A stretch of 64,000 bases of DNA from Saprospiraceae bacterium. Lineage in GTDB: Bacteria > Bacteroidota > Bacteroidia > Chitinophagales > Saprospiraceae. Below are positions 43,563 through 52,758 of the stretch, in pieces. The notes beneath the pieces were generated by a model. That model was given only the letters and a program-made list of their open reading frames with translations, ran no database searches and had not been told where the DNA came from. Both the position numbers and the translations under genes were made by a program. Location: assembly GCA_016713025.1 (NCBI GenBank), contig JADJPZ010000004.1, positions 2,790,001 through 2,854,000 on the forward strand, given 5' to 3'. Each line of letters opens with the position of its first letter. Within the stretch, counting starts at the first letter, position 1.

Positions 43563-43935
43563 TTAATTTTTTATTATGGATTTAGGCAATTTGCCAAACG
43601 GCTGATTTATTGATTTGGTGAACTGTAAAATTGGTACATTTTCTTTTTTACAACATTCATCTCAGCAGTTCCGCAGTTCTTTTAATGATCTGATTATCTG
43701 CTATTTTGAACATTTCAGCATCAGATCATTTGTAAGGCTTCGCCGCTGATAAGTCGCAAGTACTTGATCTGTAATGGGTTAAAAAAGATACCACTTTTGG
43801 ACTGAAAACGAGTAGTAAAGTTACTCGATCTTAAGAAGATTTTTTAAAATAATCAGGTTTTTTTTTACCACAAAGAGCAGGAGGGTTCTTTATGTGTTCA
43901 TTTTCGGTATCGTTGTATAAACAGGTATTGAAGGT

Positions 43936-45108
43936 TTAATCTTCTTTTTTGATAAAACTCAGATAATTATCTGTATTCACCGTTTCGAACGCAGAATCGT
44001 ATTCTTGCTTCCATGTTTTTGGAGCTGTTACAGTTTTATTATTAAATTTGAATTCATAAGCTTTTATTTCGGTATTTGATTCCTCTATGTAGTCTATCTC
44101 TGCACCGGTATATGTTCTCCAGAAGTATGTATTAGGATAAAATTGATGACAAGCATTGGTCTTCATTCTTTCAGAAATTAAGAAGTTTTCCCAAAGGCTG
44201 CCACTGTCGTTCCTACTTGATAAATCAAGAAAATTATTAAGCACAGCATTTCTAATACCTATATCATAGAAATAAATTTTGTCTTGTTTTGATATTTCTT
44301 TTGAAAGATTCTTACTAAAGCCCTGTAGTTTGAATATTACAAAACTTTGTTCTAGCTTTAGGATATAATCTTCGACGGTTTTTGCATTTAGGTTTAGGGC
44401 AATCGCCAGTTTATGAATGGATACTGTACTTCCTACCTGAAGTGCTAATAATTTTAGCAAATCATGCAGCTTTTTGTGGTGTCTTATTTCAGTAAGCATG
44501 AGTATATCACGATATAGATAGGAAGAACTCAATTCTCTGAGGACCTCTTGTTTGGTCTTCAAATCAGTTGCCTTATAGACTTCTGGATATAAGCCGTATC
44601 TTAGTATTGAACTCAATTTTTGTTTTAACTCAAAAGGGGTCAGATGATCTTCCACTAACTCTTCACAAGAGAATGGATATAGGGTAAATACCTTTTTTCT
44701 GCCAGTCAAGGGCTCTTGAAGTTTGTTGGCTAATTCAAATGAAGAGGATCCAGACAATATTATTTTTAAATGAGGATTTTTGTCGTACAATATTTTTATG
44801 GCTCTACCTATATGCTCTATGGTCTGAGCTTTGTCTACAAATAGGACTGAGCTGTTTCCTACCACCTCCATCATTCTGTCGTATGAAAGCTGGTTAAACG
44901 CATAGCTTACTTCAGCCTCTTCCCCATTAACTGAGACGTGCGAAAGTTTAGATTCAGAAATGATTTGCTTTATCAGGGTAGTTTTCCCTACTTGTCTCGC
45001 ACCAAAAACAATGATTACCTTATTTGAATATAGTAATTCGTCTTTGATTTTGGACTTTAGCTTTCGATTTGTTAATGTCATGGAAAGTAAATACTTATTA
45101 CTACTCAA
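43936..45108 (-). CDS. DUF4143 AAA ATPase 1
   Basis: 390 residues. Walker A GARQVGKTTLIKQI near residue 36, Walker B-like SVLFVDKAQTIE (Lys where Glu is usual), sensor LSGSSSFELA, then the DUF4143 region (YRDILMLTEIRHHKKLHDLLKLLALQVGSTVSIHKLA, winged helix) and C-terminal nuclease-like FWRTYTGAEIDYIEE...AYEFKF. Common, mobile, of unknown role, possibly defence or toxin-like. Confidence 0.87.
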   Translation of the reverse strand: MSSNKYLLSMTLTNRKLKSKIKDELLYSNKVIIVFGARQVGKTTLIKQIISESKLSHVSVNGEEAEVSYAFNQLSYDRMMEVVGNSSVLFVDKAQTIEHIGRAIKILYDKNPHLKIILSGSSSFELANKLQEPLTGRKKVFTLYPFSCEELVEDHLTPFELKQKLSSILRYGLYPEVYKATDLKTKQEVLRELSSSYLYRDILMLTEIRHHKKLHDLLKLLALQVGSTVSIHKLAIALNLNAKTVEDYILKLEQSFVIFKLQGFSKNLSKEISKQDKIYFYDIGIRNAVLNNFLDLSSRNDSGSLWENFLISERMKTNACHQFYPNTYFWRTYTGAEIDYIEESNTEIKAYEFKFNNKTVTAPKTWKQEYDSAFETVNTDNYLSFIKKED

Positions 45109-45339
45109 AAATAGGACAATTCATTTGAAATACCAAAATTAACGTTAATATTCATAATAAATCACCAATATTTAGGCCAAAATACATACCAAAGTATAAA
45201 AATTATCTTTAAAATTTGTAACTTTTTTAATAAAACAAAAATTTAATTTTATCACCGTGGTTTTTGGTTTTACAACTAAGGACACTGAGCTTTTTTTACC
45301 ACTAAGTGCACGAAGATTTTTTCTTTATCTTTTCAACGA

Positions 45340-45676
45340 ATTTGACCATATTCTGAATTGTGTGCCATTTTTTGATTATACTCTATACTCTATACCCAAC
45401 AGATATTATAACATCAAGATTGTATCATTGTAATTTTCTGTTGACAGATCTTCCTCCTTCGTTTCGAACTGTCAAGTAATCCTTGACGGTTGAATGTTCT
45501 TGCAGCTCTTCTTCTTGAAAAATATTGTTAATGTGTAAACTTTTATTTTGTTTTGTTGCACCAAACAATTCAGCCATCTGGGCCTGTGTGAGCCAAACAG
45601 TCTCATCTTCAACCCTTACTTCTATATGAAAGTCATCATGACTGTCCAATTGATATAAAACAATTTCACCTTTCAA
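45340..45676 (-). pseudogene. RhuM-like (virulence RhuM family) gene remnant
   Basis: The 83-residue open frame (VRVEDETVWLTQAQMAELFG, NIFQEEELQEHSTVKDYLTV) is the N-terminus of a RhuM-family protein. It stops at KLQ. Beyond it, in another frame, NLDVIISVGYRV and GTQFRIWSNSLK continue the family pattern before it decays. Not functional. Confidence 0.75.
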
Positions 45677-45694
45677 AACTATTCGGGCTTTTCT

Positions 45695-45922
45695 TTAGAT
45701 ATGTAATAATGACGAATGATAAAATTCAAATGCCCTATCCAAACCTTCCTTCAATATAATTGCTCTCATGGCAATAGGTTTATTCCACTCTATGTCTGGA
45801 TTATTTTTCCTGAATTCTCCCGGAACTTTATTTGATGCTTCTCCGATGATTTCAATCTTCCTTTCGACTGCATTCCTTAGCATGCTATTATTTGAAAATG
45901 TATTGAAATCAATCTTCATCAT
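45695..45922 (-). pseudogene. HepT-like fragment fused to the end of the epimerase
   Basis: 75 residues. FSNNSMLRNAVERKIEIIGEASNKVPGEFR, NPDIEWNKPIAMRAI is the DUF86/HepT pattern. It then switches to ILKEGLDRAFEFYHSS, matching LKEGLERAFHFYKN at the C-terminus of the epimerase (39831-38884). It lacks both the start of HepT and the body of the epimerase. Confidence 0.8.
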
Positions 45923-45937
45923 CAGTGGTAATTTTTT

Positions 45938-47191
45938 TTACGCTCCCAATGAAGCCAACGATATCACGTTTATTCCGTCCGGTCGGCGATAGCTCATGCC
46001 TGTTCCGGTAATGATGTTTAATGATTTTGGGAGTTCCATTTTAGTAGTGTCTATATTGATGGCAAATTTTTTTAAGTTTTCGGCGGCTGCCTCAATATAA
46101 CCCACGCCGAGTTTTATTTCAAAAGCTGCGTAATCACCATTCCGTTTCTGTACAATAGCGTCAACCTCAAGCCCGTATGAATCAAGGTAATGAAAAACAT
46201 GGGCATCATTTGCTTTGGCGTATACGTTTAACTCGTGTGTAGCCAATGATTCAAACAAAAATCCTGTATAATTTAAATCTCTCATTAAAGCTTCTTCGTC
46301 CAATCCTAATACTGCTGTAGCCAATGATGTATCACACAGGTGTCTTTTGGGAGCCTTGCGCAAGGAAGCTGCTGAGCGAATATGAGGATTGAATGCGGGT
46401 TGTTCATACAAAATCATTAAACGTGACAATGCGTCAAGATATTCGGCTATGGTATTTCGCGACAACTCATTTCTATCAGAAGTTTTAACATCTTGCTCCA
46501 ATGTTTTGTTATCTACCAATGTTGCTGTGTTCCTTGCAATAGAACGCATTAAGCTACGCACTTTGCGTGGGTCGCGTTTTACCCCTGTCGCTCTGCTCAT
46601 ATCTGCTTCACAAAGTAAATCAATATAGCCGCAGTTCAGTTGGATGGCATTTTTTTGGCTTTGATTTAATAAAGTGGGCCATCCCCCTATCAGCATTTTA
46701 TTTATAATGAATTCAAGCGAAACTCCTTCAGCGAAGAAGTCCGGCACAGTTCCTTGGAGCAATTCTGAGACCTTCACCAAGCCTGTAGAATAACCTAGTT
46801 CCTGCCAGGTCATCGTATCCATTTGGACAACCGTAAACCGCCCTGCACCACTATGCAATTTGACATCATCATTTGGATGGGCAGATCCTGTAAGAATGAA
46901 TTGGCCCTTTGTTTTGCGATCGTCTACCTCGTGCCTGATATAATTCCAAATCTCAGGTTGTTCCTGCCATTCATCAATCAATCTTGGGGCATCACCTATC
47001 AATAAAAGCCTGGGATTTGTTGCCATAATAACCGGAACCTGTTTATCACGGTCCATTTCTAAAACGCTTTTTGCAAATTGCTTTGCTGTTAATGTTTTAC
47101 CGCACGATTTTGGTCCTTTTATGAGCACCGCACCGGAAGCTGACATTTTGTCTATCAAATCCTTTTCTATGATTCGGTTTAAATATCCCAT
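45938..47191 (-). CDS. DUF4143 AAA ATPase 2
   Basis: 417 residues. Walker A LIKGPKSCGKTLTAKQ near residue 25, Walker B-like PRLIDEWQEQPE, sensor ILTGSAHPND, ARNTATLVDNKTLEQD and winged-helix region, C-terminal DUF4143 nuclease-like GLEVDAIVQKRNGDYAAFEIKLG. Of the clade with DEWQ Walker B, distinct from ATPase 1. Upstream lies a four-unit 23-bp repeat. Confidence 0.88.
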   Translation of the reverse strand: MGYLNRIIEKDLIDKMSASGAVLIKGPKSCGKTLTAKQFAKSVLEMDRDKQVPVIMATNPRLLLIGDAPRLIDEWQEQPEIWNYIRHEVDDRKTKGQFILTGSAHPNDDVKLHSGAGRFTVVQMDTMTWQELGYSTGLVKVSELLQGTVPDFFAEGVSLEFIINKMLIGGWPTLLNQSQKNAIQLNCGYIDLLCEADMSRATGVKRDPRKVRSLMRSIARNTATLVDNKTLEQDVKTSDRNELSRNTIAEYLDALSRLMILYEQPAFNPHIRSAASLRKAPKRHLCDTSLATAVLGLDEEALMRDLNYTGFLFESLATHELNVYAKANDAHVFHYLDSYGLEVDAIVQKRNGDYAAFEIKLGVGYIEAAAENLKKFAINIDTTKMELPKSLNIITGTGMSYRRPDGINVISLASLGA

Positions 47192-47236
47192 AATGGCCTA
47201 TATCAATTCAGATCAAAGGTATGAATAAATTTTAGA

Positions 47237-47328
47237 ATTGTGCATAATTTAGACAACTCATTGTGCGCATTTTAGAATATATATTGCGCATAATTTAGAA
47301 TATTTATTGTGCAAAATTGAGAATTTTT
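47237..47328. promoter_or_regulatory. Four 23-bp direct repeats upstream of DUF4143 ATPase 2
   Basis: Units begin ATTGTGC or ATTGCGC at 47237, 47260, 47283 and 47306, exactly 23 bp apart, with a TTTAGA or TTGAGA core. A partial TTTTAGA precedes the first. They lie 46-137 bp before the ATPase start and could be operator sites or iterons. No regulator is known. Confidence 0.65.
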
Positions 47329-47389
47329 CAATATTTTACTCTGCTCGTCGTAGCTCAAGGTCGAGTTGTCATGTATAAGGCGTCTTGCC

Positions 47390-47575
47390 AAAGCCATAAT
47401 CTAATAAAACTGCAATAACTTTCTCGGATGAAGGTAGTTTTGTCATGATACCTTTATCTTCATCTCACCTATTATAGTTTTTCTGATGTTTTGCAAATCA
47501 AACCTTTCATTATTATCTTCAACATATATAAATCCAACGCTTCTTTTAAAGCTAAAGCGTCAAAAGAGTGGTAAA
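47390..47575 (-). pseudogene. hicAB remnant
   Basis: 47390-47446 matches the first codons of hicA at 49475, and 47455-47575 matches most of the 3' half of hicB (49480-49600), including the CTTTATCTTCATCTCACCTATTATAG junction. Both genes are truncated, and the hicB part ends in a rearranged repeat. Confidence 0.72.
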
Positions 47576-47660
47576 TTCTCAACCCGCTGTTCACTCAATT
47601 CTGTGATATGATAACCATCCTTTTTTTTTACATCTTCCAATTAAATTTGGAAGCCCATGA

Positions 47661-48186
47661 TCATAATCCCAAACTTTTGATAATCTCAATTACCCGCTGT
47701 TCACTCAATCCTGTGATATTTGAGATCATTGGAATCTTTATGTCATTTTTCACACAATTTCTTATGACATCAATAGTCTTTTGTTCGATACCTTGTTCGA
47801 TGCCCTTTCCAATTCCTTTTTCGATTAGACGATCGTATGTACTCATAATTTTATCTTTTAAATTTGGAGTGATGCCTTCTGAAATTTCTAAAATATAACT
47901 TTCATCTACTTCTAAAACTTCCAAGATATAAACAAGCCTTAAACCTCCAACACCAACTCCCTTTTAGTTTCCTCCCATGATCATAATCCCAAACTTTTTA
48001 TAATCTCAATTACCCGCTGTTCACTCAATCCTGTGATATTTGAGATCATTGGAATCTTTATGTCATTTTTGACACAATTTCTTATGACATCAATGGTTTT
48101 CTGTTCGATGCCTCGCTCGATACCTTGTTCGATACCTTGTTCGATGCCCTTTCCAATTCCTTTTTCAATTCCTTTTATTGTTTTTT
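47661..48186 (-). pseudogene. Two tandem copies of an Rpn-type C-terminal segment
   Basis: 47661-47924 encodes LEVDESYILEISEGITPNLKDKI through KGIGKGIEQGIEQKTIDVIRN to EQRVIEIIKSLGL. 47985-48186 repeats the C-terminal part with more GIEQ/GIER copies. Both correspond to the end of the Rpn protein at 48208-49050, whose own tail is altered. They look like successive 3' duplications. Confidence 0.75.
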
Positions 48187-48207
48187 AATTTGGAGTGAGC
48201 TTCGAAT

Positions 48208-49050
48208 TTAAAAAAATTTTGGATTATTGGAATCTTGAGTCTTTTGAAATTTTGAAGCTTTTGTTGATACCTTGTTATGCCCTATTCCTTTTTCGATTAG
48301 ACGATCGTATGTACTCATAATTTTATCTTTTAAATTTGGAGTGATGCCTTCTGAAATTTCTAAAATATAACTTTCGTCTACTTCTAAAACTTCCAAGACA
48401 TAAACAATGATTGTGAAAAAAAAGTTCCTCTCCGTAGAGTCGGACAAGGTCGTTAATATCTTTTCTATTTCATTTTTAAGTAAGTTGGGATCGGTACTAT
48501 GTCTTTGAACCATCAAGGCTGACCTTAAAAATACATTGGTTAACGATTCTAGACTATCAGAAGATAATCTGACCAAATCAATGTAAACCATATCATATGA
48601 TGGTAAAAATGATTTTAAAATAGAAGGGAAACTCTTGAAATAATCATCCAACTGTCTTAATTTCCACCTGCCCTTTCCGTGGTAGTAAACAACAGGTAGG
48701 ATAATTCGCTTGGGTTCCTTGTTTTTATATTGAAGTTTATATCCATTTGCTAGATAACCTAACACTTGAAAAACAGTCGCATCATCGCGTTTGCTTTTAT
48801 GTTCGAGCAATACAGATACAAAACATTCTTCTTTGGTCTCATTGAGTTTAAATTTGAAGATGGAATCTGAAAACAACTCATTAAGATCTTCAGTGATATA
48901 ACTTGCGCCAACATTTTCAAACGTATCAAAATCTACTAGGTCAATGACAGTGGCAGGCAAAAACTTCTTTAAAAAATCAGTTGCGACGGACCTATCTTCC
49001 ATCATTGCCTTAAAGAATTTGTCGTGTTTGTTGTTTACTCCTTTTTTCAA
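48208..49050 (-). CDS. Rpn-family recombination-promoting nuclease/transposase
   Basis: 280 residues. NNKHDKFFKAMMEDRSVATDFLKKFLPATVIDLVDF is the N-terminal signature of Rpn/PD-(D/E)XK transposase-like proteins. VSVLLEHKSKRDDATVFQVLGYLANGYK holds the E.K nuclease motif and PVVYYHGKGRW is conserved. The C-terminus diverges after IEKGIG into HNKVSTKASKFQKT, unlike the GIEQ-rich tails seen in the two downstream copies. Catalytic core intact. Such proteins promote RecA-independent recombination in E. coli. Confidence 0.83.
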   Translation of the reverse strand: MKKGVNNKHDKFFKAMMEDRSVATDFLKKFLPATVIDLVDFDTFENVGASYITEDLNELFSDSIFKFKLNETKEECFVSVLLEHKSKRDDATVFQVLGYLANGYKLQYKNKEPKRIILPVVYYHGKGRWKLRQLDDYFKSFPSILKSFLPSYDMVYIDLVRLSSDSLESLTNVFLRSALMVQRHSTDPNLLKNEIEKILTTLSDSTERNFFFTIIVYVLEVLEVDESYILEISEGITPNLKDKIMSTYDRLIEKGIGHNKVSTKASKFQKTQDSNNPKFF

Positions 49051-49265
49051 TGCTAAATTTTATGCATTTCTCTAAATTTATGGATGTATCCCATTTTGCA
49101 CAGAAATCAATATAAAATTCATTTTGTCTCAATTGAAGATGACTTAGGAGTAATACGTAAACCTTTTTTACATTTTCTCAAACGAGACGTTTGTACTAAC
49201 CCAAGCTTAATGAGGACGTTTACTGCGTACTACGCTGCTAATCTTATCTGGAGCAATTATGTTTT

Positions 49266-49475
49266 TTACAGATTGATAAATTCTGAATATGCTATTCCTG
49301 ATTGTTTGCTTATGGACTTTAGTGTACCAATAGGTATTTGCTTTCGCGGAGCCGGCACGATGACTGTTTTTTCTCTATTTTTGTATTTTTGATGGCTACC
49401 TTTTTGACTTTTAAATACAAAGCCATAATCTAATAAAACTGAAATAACTTTCTCGGATGAAGGAAGTTTTGTCAT
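49266..49475 (-). CDS. hicA: HicA-type toxin
   Basis: 69 residues. LPSSEKVISVLLDYGFVFKSQKGSHQKYKNREKTVIVPAPRKQIPIGTLKSISKQSGIAYSEF is the double-stranded-RNA-binding-like HicA fold with the catalytic-type histidine in GSHQKY. It overlaps hicB upstream by 4 nt. An mRNA interferase in characterised relatives. Its 3' end is copied into the dehydrogenase chimera at 32636. Confidence 0.88.
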   Translation of the reverse strand: MTKLPSSEKVISVLLDYGFVFKSQKGSHQKYKNREKTVIVPAPRKQIPIGTLKSISKQSGIAYSEFINL

Positions 49476-49687
49476 GTAACCTTTATCTTCATCTCACCTA
49501 TTATAGTTTCTGTGATGTTTTGCAAATCAAACCTTTCATTATTATCTTCAAAATATAAATCCAACGCTTCTTTTAGATTAGATTTAGCTTCATCAAGCGT
49601 TTTACCAAAACTAGATACTTCAACATTTAAACACCTGGAGACATAAAACTTCCCTTCTTTTGTAATGATATACTTTAACGTCTTCAT
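49472..49687 (-). CDS. hicB: HicB-type antitoxin
   Basis: 71 residues. LKYIITKEGKFYVSRCLNVEVSSFGKTLDEAKSNLKEALDLYFED is the HicB partial RNase H fold with conserved ...CLNVEVSSFGKT. The gene precedes hicA, the minority gene order, as is usual for this subgroup. Confidence 0.87.
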   Translation of the reverse strand: MKTLKYIITKEGKFYVSRCLNVEVSSFGKTLDEAKSNLKEALDLYFEDNNERFDLQNITETIIGEMKIKVT

Positions 49688-50233
49688 TGTGTTGATTTTA
49701 TTTTAAAAAAATATATGGTATGATACAGTGACATTACGGCAGCTGATTGCATTTAAGTAAACAAGCTTTAATGGTAGAGGTTCTTTTATTTTTAAAGAAA
49801 GTCTATTCCTTTACTTTGACTACCTATGATTCCTTCAAACAATAACTGCCCACTATTTACTTTGGACATGCTCTATCATAATGGTAATCAGTGGGCGGAT
49901 ACTCCCCTTTGGGCCTGCCCATATTAATCATGATTTTACATGTTCTTAGTTTTAAACTTAAAGTCAAGTAAATTAAATTACAATAATTTACTGTAAATTA
50001 ACACTATAAATTTTGATTTTGTTTTAAATTATCTTGTTTGTAAACATTTAACCTCTTTTTTCATCAAAGTCAGGTAAACCTCTGACAAAAGCAAGTGATG
50101 AAGTCCAAAGTCTATGAATTTTGGACTTTTTAATGCCGGTGTTATGATCGGAAAATTTATTTTACAACCGCTCAAAGACCGGAAGATATATTTAGTCAAT
50201 TTCAATTAAGACTTTGACGAATATCAGTATCAT
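49688..50233. other. Gene-free spacer
   Basis: About 545 bp without a credible gene. Contains an imperfect palindrome around ATCAGTGGGCGGATACTCCCC near 49888 and otherwise AT-rich sequence. Confidence 0.4.
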
Positions 50234-51520
50234 CTACAATTTCCAATAGTTTTCAAACTCCCTTCCATCCTTGACTCCTTTGATATCGAAAAGCAAAAGA
50301 TCACCGTTGGACAGGTTTTGCAAAGCATCCTTTGTCAAACTTTTGTACTCCTGATGTCCTACCGCAAGTACTATGGCGTCATATTTTCCTTCAGGCGTAT
50401 CAAGCATGGAGATACCATATTCATGGGCGACTTCGTTGGCCGAAGCCCATGGATCGACTAAGTGTACATTCAGAGAATACGACATGAGCTCCTTGATCAG
50501 GTCTACTACCTTACTGTTGCGGATATCGGCCACATCTTCTTTGAAGGTGATGCCCATGACCAGCACCTTGCATTGTCCGGGATTTTTACCTTTTTCTATC
50601 AGGGTCTGCACCACTCTTTTAGCGATAAAGTGCGGGATATAATCATTGACCCTTCGACCGGCAGCGATGACCTGTGGGTCAAGGCCCAATTGTTTTGCTT
50701 TGTGTAAAAGATAAAAGGGATCAACGCTGATACAATGTCCTCCCACCAGACCGGGTTGATACTTATGAAAATTCCATTTACTGCCGGCTGCTTCTATGAC
50801 TTCATTGGTGTCTATATCCATCCTGTCAAAGATGATAGCCAGCTCATTCATAAGCGATATATTGATATCACGCTGTGTATTTTCAATCACTTTTGCAGCT
50901 TCAGCTACCTTTACAGATGATGCTCTGAATATACCTGCCTCCAGGATCGTGTCATACACTTCAGCTATGGTTTCTCTGGTTTCAACATCACACCCTGAGA
51001 CAATTTTCAGGATTTTTGTGAGGGTCCGTACTTTATCTCCCGGAACGATACGCTCAGGACTATACCCGAATTTAAAGTCAATCCCACCTTTTAGTCCGCT
51101 TTCATGTTCCATCACAGGTACACAGTCTTCTTCGGTACAACCAGGATAGACGGTACTTTCATATACTACGATATCCCCTTTTTTCAGAGCCTTACCTACG
51201 CTGGCAGATGCTCCGAGCAGGGGTTTCAGGTTGGGGACTTTGTGTTCGTCGATGTCTGTAGGTACACCTATGATATGGAAATGGGCTTTTTTAAGATCTG
51301 CGGGATTGGTCGTAAACTCAATGTCGCATCCATCAAATGCACTGCCATCCAGCTCTTTGGACGGGTCGATACCTTGCTTCATAAGTGCTACCCGCTCTTC
51401 ATTGATATCAAATCCGATCACCTTAAAATGTCTGGCAAACTCCAATGCCAATGGTAGTCCTACGTATCCAAGGCCGGTAACTGATATAAGTTTTGATTTG
51501 TTTTTTAATTCTGTAAGCAT
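50234..51520 (-). CDS. TviB-type UDP-HexNAc 6-dehydrogenase (2)
   Basis: 428 residues. ISVTGLGYVGLPLALEF NAD motif, IGVPTDIDEHKVPNL, YESTVYPGCTEEDCVPVM, KVAEAAKVIENTQRDINISLMNEL and the active-site cysteine in GGHCISVDPFYL. It is a distinct paralogue of the enzyme at 37054-38337. The two may make different UDP-HexNAc uronates (GlcNAcA for the WlbA/WbpI route, GalNAcA for the other). A 3' fragment of a relative remains at 41370-41585. Confidence 0.9.
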   Translation of the reverse strand: MLTELKNKSKLISVTGLGYVGLPLALEFARHFKVIGFDINEERVALMKQGIDPSKELDGSAFDGCDIEFTTNPADLKKAHFHIIGVPTDIDEHKVPNLKPLLGASASVGKALKKGDIVVYESTVYPGCTEEDCVPVMEHESGLKGGIDFKFGYSPERIVPGDKVRTLTKILKIVSGCDVETRETIAEVYDTILEAGIFRASSVKVAEAAKVIENTQRDINISLMNELAIIFDRMDIDTNEVIEAAGSKWNFHKYQPGLVGGHCISVDPFYLLHKAKQLGLDPQVIAAGRRVNDYIPHFIAKRVVQTLIEKGKNPGQCKVLVMGITFKEDVADIRNSKVVDLIKELMSYSLNVHLVDPWASANEVAHEYGISMLDTPEGKYDAIVLAVGHQEYKSLTKDALQNLSNGDLLLFDIKGVKDGREFENYWKL

Positions 51521-51599
51521 TTTTATTTGTTATTATGGTGTTGTCTTTTGTTAATCCAATCCCATTGATTGATTTCATTCAGGATTTATTTTACAACCC

Positions 51600-51935
51600 G
51601 ATGAGTTATCTTTTTTACCACTAAGGTCACTAAGAATTTCACTAAGATCACTGAGGTTATTTAATATTACCACTAAGGTCACTAAGAATTTCACTAAGAT
51701 CACTAAGTTTTTTTTCTCAGAGTGTACATAGTGGATACCTTTGTGTTTTCTGTGGTTAATTTTTTACCACTGAGATCACAAAGAAGTACACAGAGATCAC
51801 TAAGTTTTTTTCTAAGTGTCCTAAGTGATTTTCTTTGTGTGGTTATTGGTTATTTTTTACCACGAAGGTCACTAAGAGATGCACTAAGGACACAAAAGCG
51901 TAACTCTAAGTGTACTTAGTGTTTATAATTAACAG
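51600..51935. repeat. CACTAAG-type dispersed repeats
   Basis: Repeated ACCACTAAGGTCACTAAG and CTAAGTGTCCTAAGTG phrases face each other, so each module is an imperfect inverted repeat (left arm ACCACTAAG, right arm CTTAGTG). At least five modules. Apparent open frames inside are repeat artefacts. Confidence 0.8.
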
Positions 51936-51942
51936 CCTGACA

Positions 51943-52218
51943 TTAATAATGTCCCAAAGCGGAGATAATCACCACCAGCCTTTCCGGCTCTTCGATAATT
52001 TCATAGATAATGCGGTCTTTTTTATTAATTCTTCTGCTCCAGAAACCGGATAGATTATATTTTAGTGGTTCGGGATTGCCTACGCCTGTTTTTGGATGAT
52101 TTGAAAGTTCGAGCAAAATTTTTTCTATTCTTTTAATAGTCATCCGATCCCCGGATCTATATATTTTACGAAAGTGAATTTTTGCTTCTTCCTTAATGTC
52201 TACAAAATACTTTCCCAT
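51943..52218 (-). CDS. YoeB/Txe-type toxin
   Basis: 91 residues. IHFRKIYRSGDRMTIKRIEKILLELSNHPKTGVGNPEPLKYNLSGFWSRRINKKDRIIYEI and the C-terminal SALGHY are the YoeB/Txe RNase pattern with the catalytic HY end. It overlaps the antitoxin by 19 nt. Complete, unlike the relatives at 33694 and 41592. Confidence 0.88.
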   Translation of the reverse strand: MGKYFVDIKEEAKIHFRKIYRSGDRMTIKRIEKILLELSNHPKTGVGNPEPLKYNLSGFWSRRINKKDRIIYEIIEEPERLVVIISALGHY

Positions 52219-52415
52219 ATATTTTGTGGATTTATCCTGGTAGATTTTCCTTCTTTTGCTTTCAAAACCATCTCTACAAACTCAGGATCATATGGGCTTT
52301 CATCCTTTTTTTCCTTTTCAGAAGATGTAATCTCATACTGCACATTTTGTTTATCGAGAAAATCCTTGATGATATTGCACTTTGACTTTTTAGCTTTTAT
52401 GATGATGGTTTCCAT
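52200..52415 (-). CDS. DUF2683-like antitoxin of the YoeB pair
   Basis: 71 residues. METIIIKAKKSKCNIIKDFLDKQNV, then YDPEFVEMVLKAKEGKSTRINPQNIWESIL, the same layout as the orphan antitoxins at 33724 and 41743. The toxin gene starts within its 3' end. Confidence 0.82.
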   Translation of the reverse strand: METIIIKAKKSKCNIIKDFLDKQNVQYEITSSEKEKKDESPYDPEFVEMVLKAKEGKSTRINPQNIWESIL

Positions 52416-52464
52416 GAGTTGAATTTGTCTTAAAATAAACGATATGCTTTGATAAATAGTTCAA

Positions 52465-52745
52465 AGTTTTTTTTTACCACTGAGGTCACTGAGAATTTCA
52501 CTAAGATCACTAAGTTTTTTTCTCAGAGTACTTAGTGTCTGCCTTTGTGTACTTAGTGGTTAATCTTTTTTTTTACCACTGATGTCAATGAGAGATGCAC
52601 TTAGAGCATTGATGGGTATTTCTTAGTGTACTTAGTGATTACCTTTGTGTACTTAGTGGTTATTTTTTCATTTTACCACTTAGGTCACTGAGAGATGCAC
52701 TTAGAGCACTAAGGGGTATTTCTAAGTGTACTTATTGTTTAATCT
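52465..52745. repeat. CACTAAG-type dispersed repeats, second block
   Basis: ACCACTGAGGTCACTGAG, GTACTTAGTG and AGAGATGCACTTAGAGCA phrases repeated three to four times, ending at the GxxExxY gene 3. Confidence 0.78.
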
Positions 52746-52758
52746 TTTACATCCAAGG

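Larger units (their letters stand above)
41715..43780. repeat. 2.07-kb direct repeat, copy B
   Basis: Counterpart of 33694-35760, about 8 kb away, same orientation, nearly identical. The dehydrogenase fragment inside is closer to the intact gene at 37054 than to copy A. Confidence 0.88.

Noticed and set aside
47237..47328. Possible CRISPR array of 23-bp repeats
   Set aside because: The repeats are directly adjacent without spacers, so they cannot be a CRISPR.
51722..51919. Short open frames in the CACTAAG repeats (65 residues)
   Set aside because: Encoded by the repeats themselves, with low-complexity composition and no ribosome-binding context.
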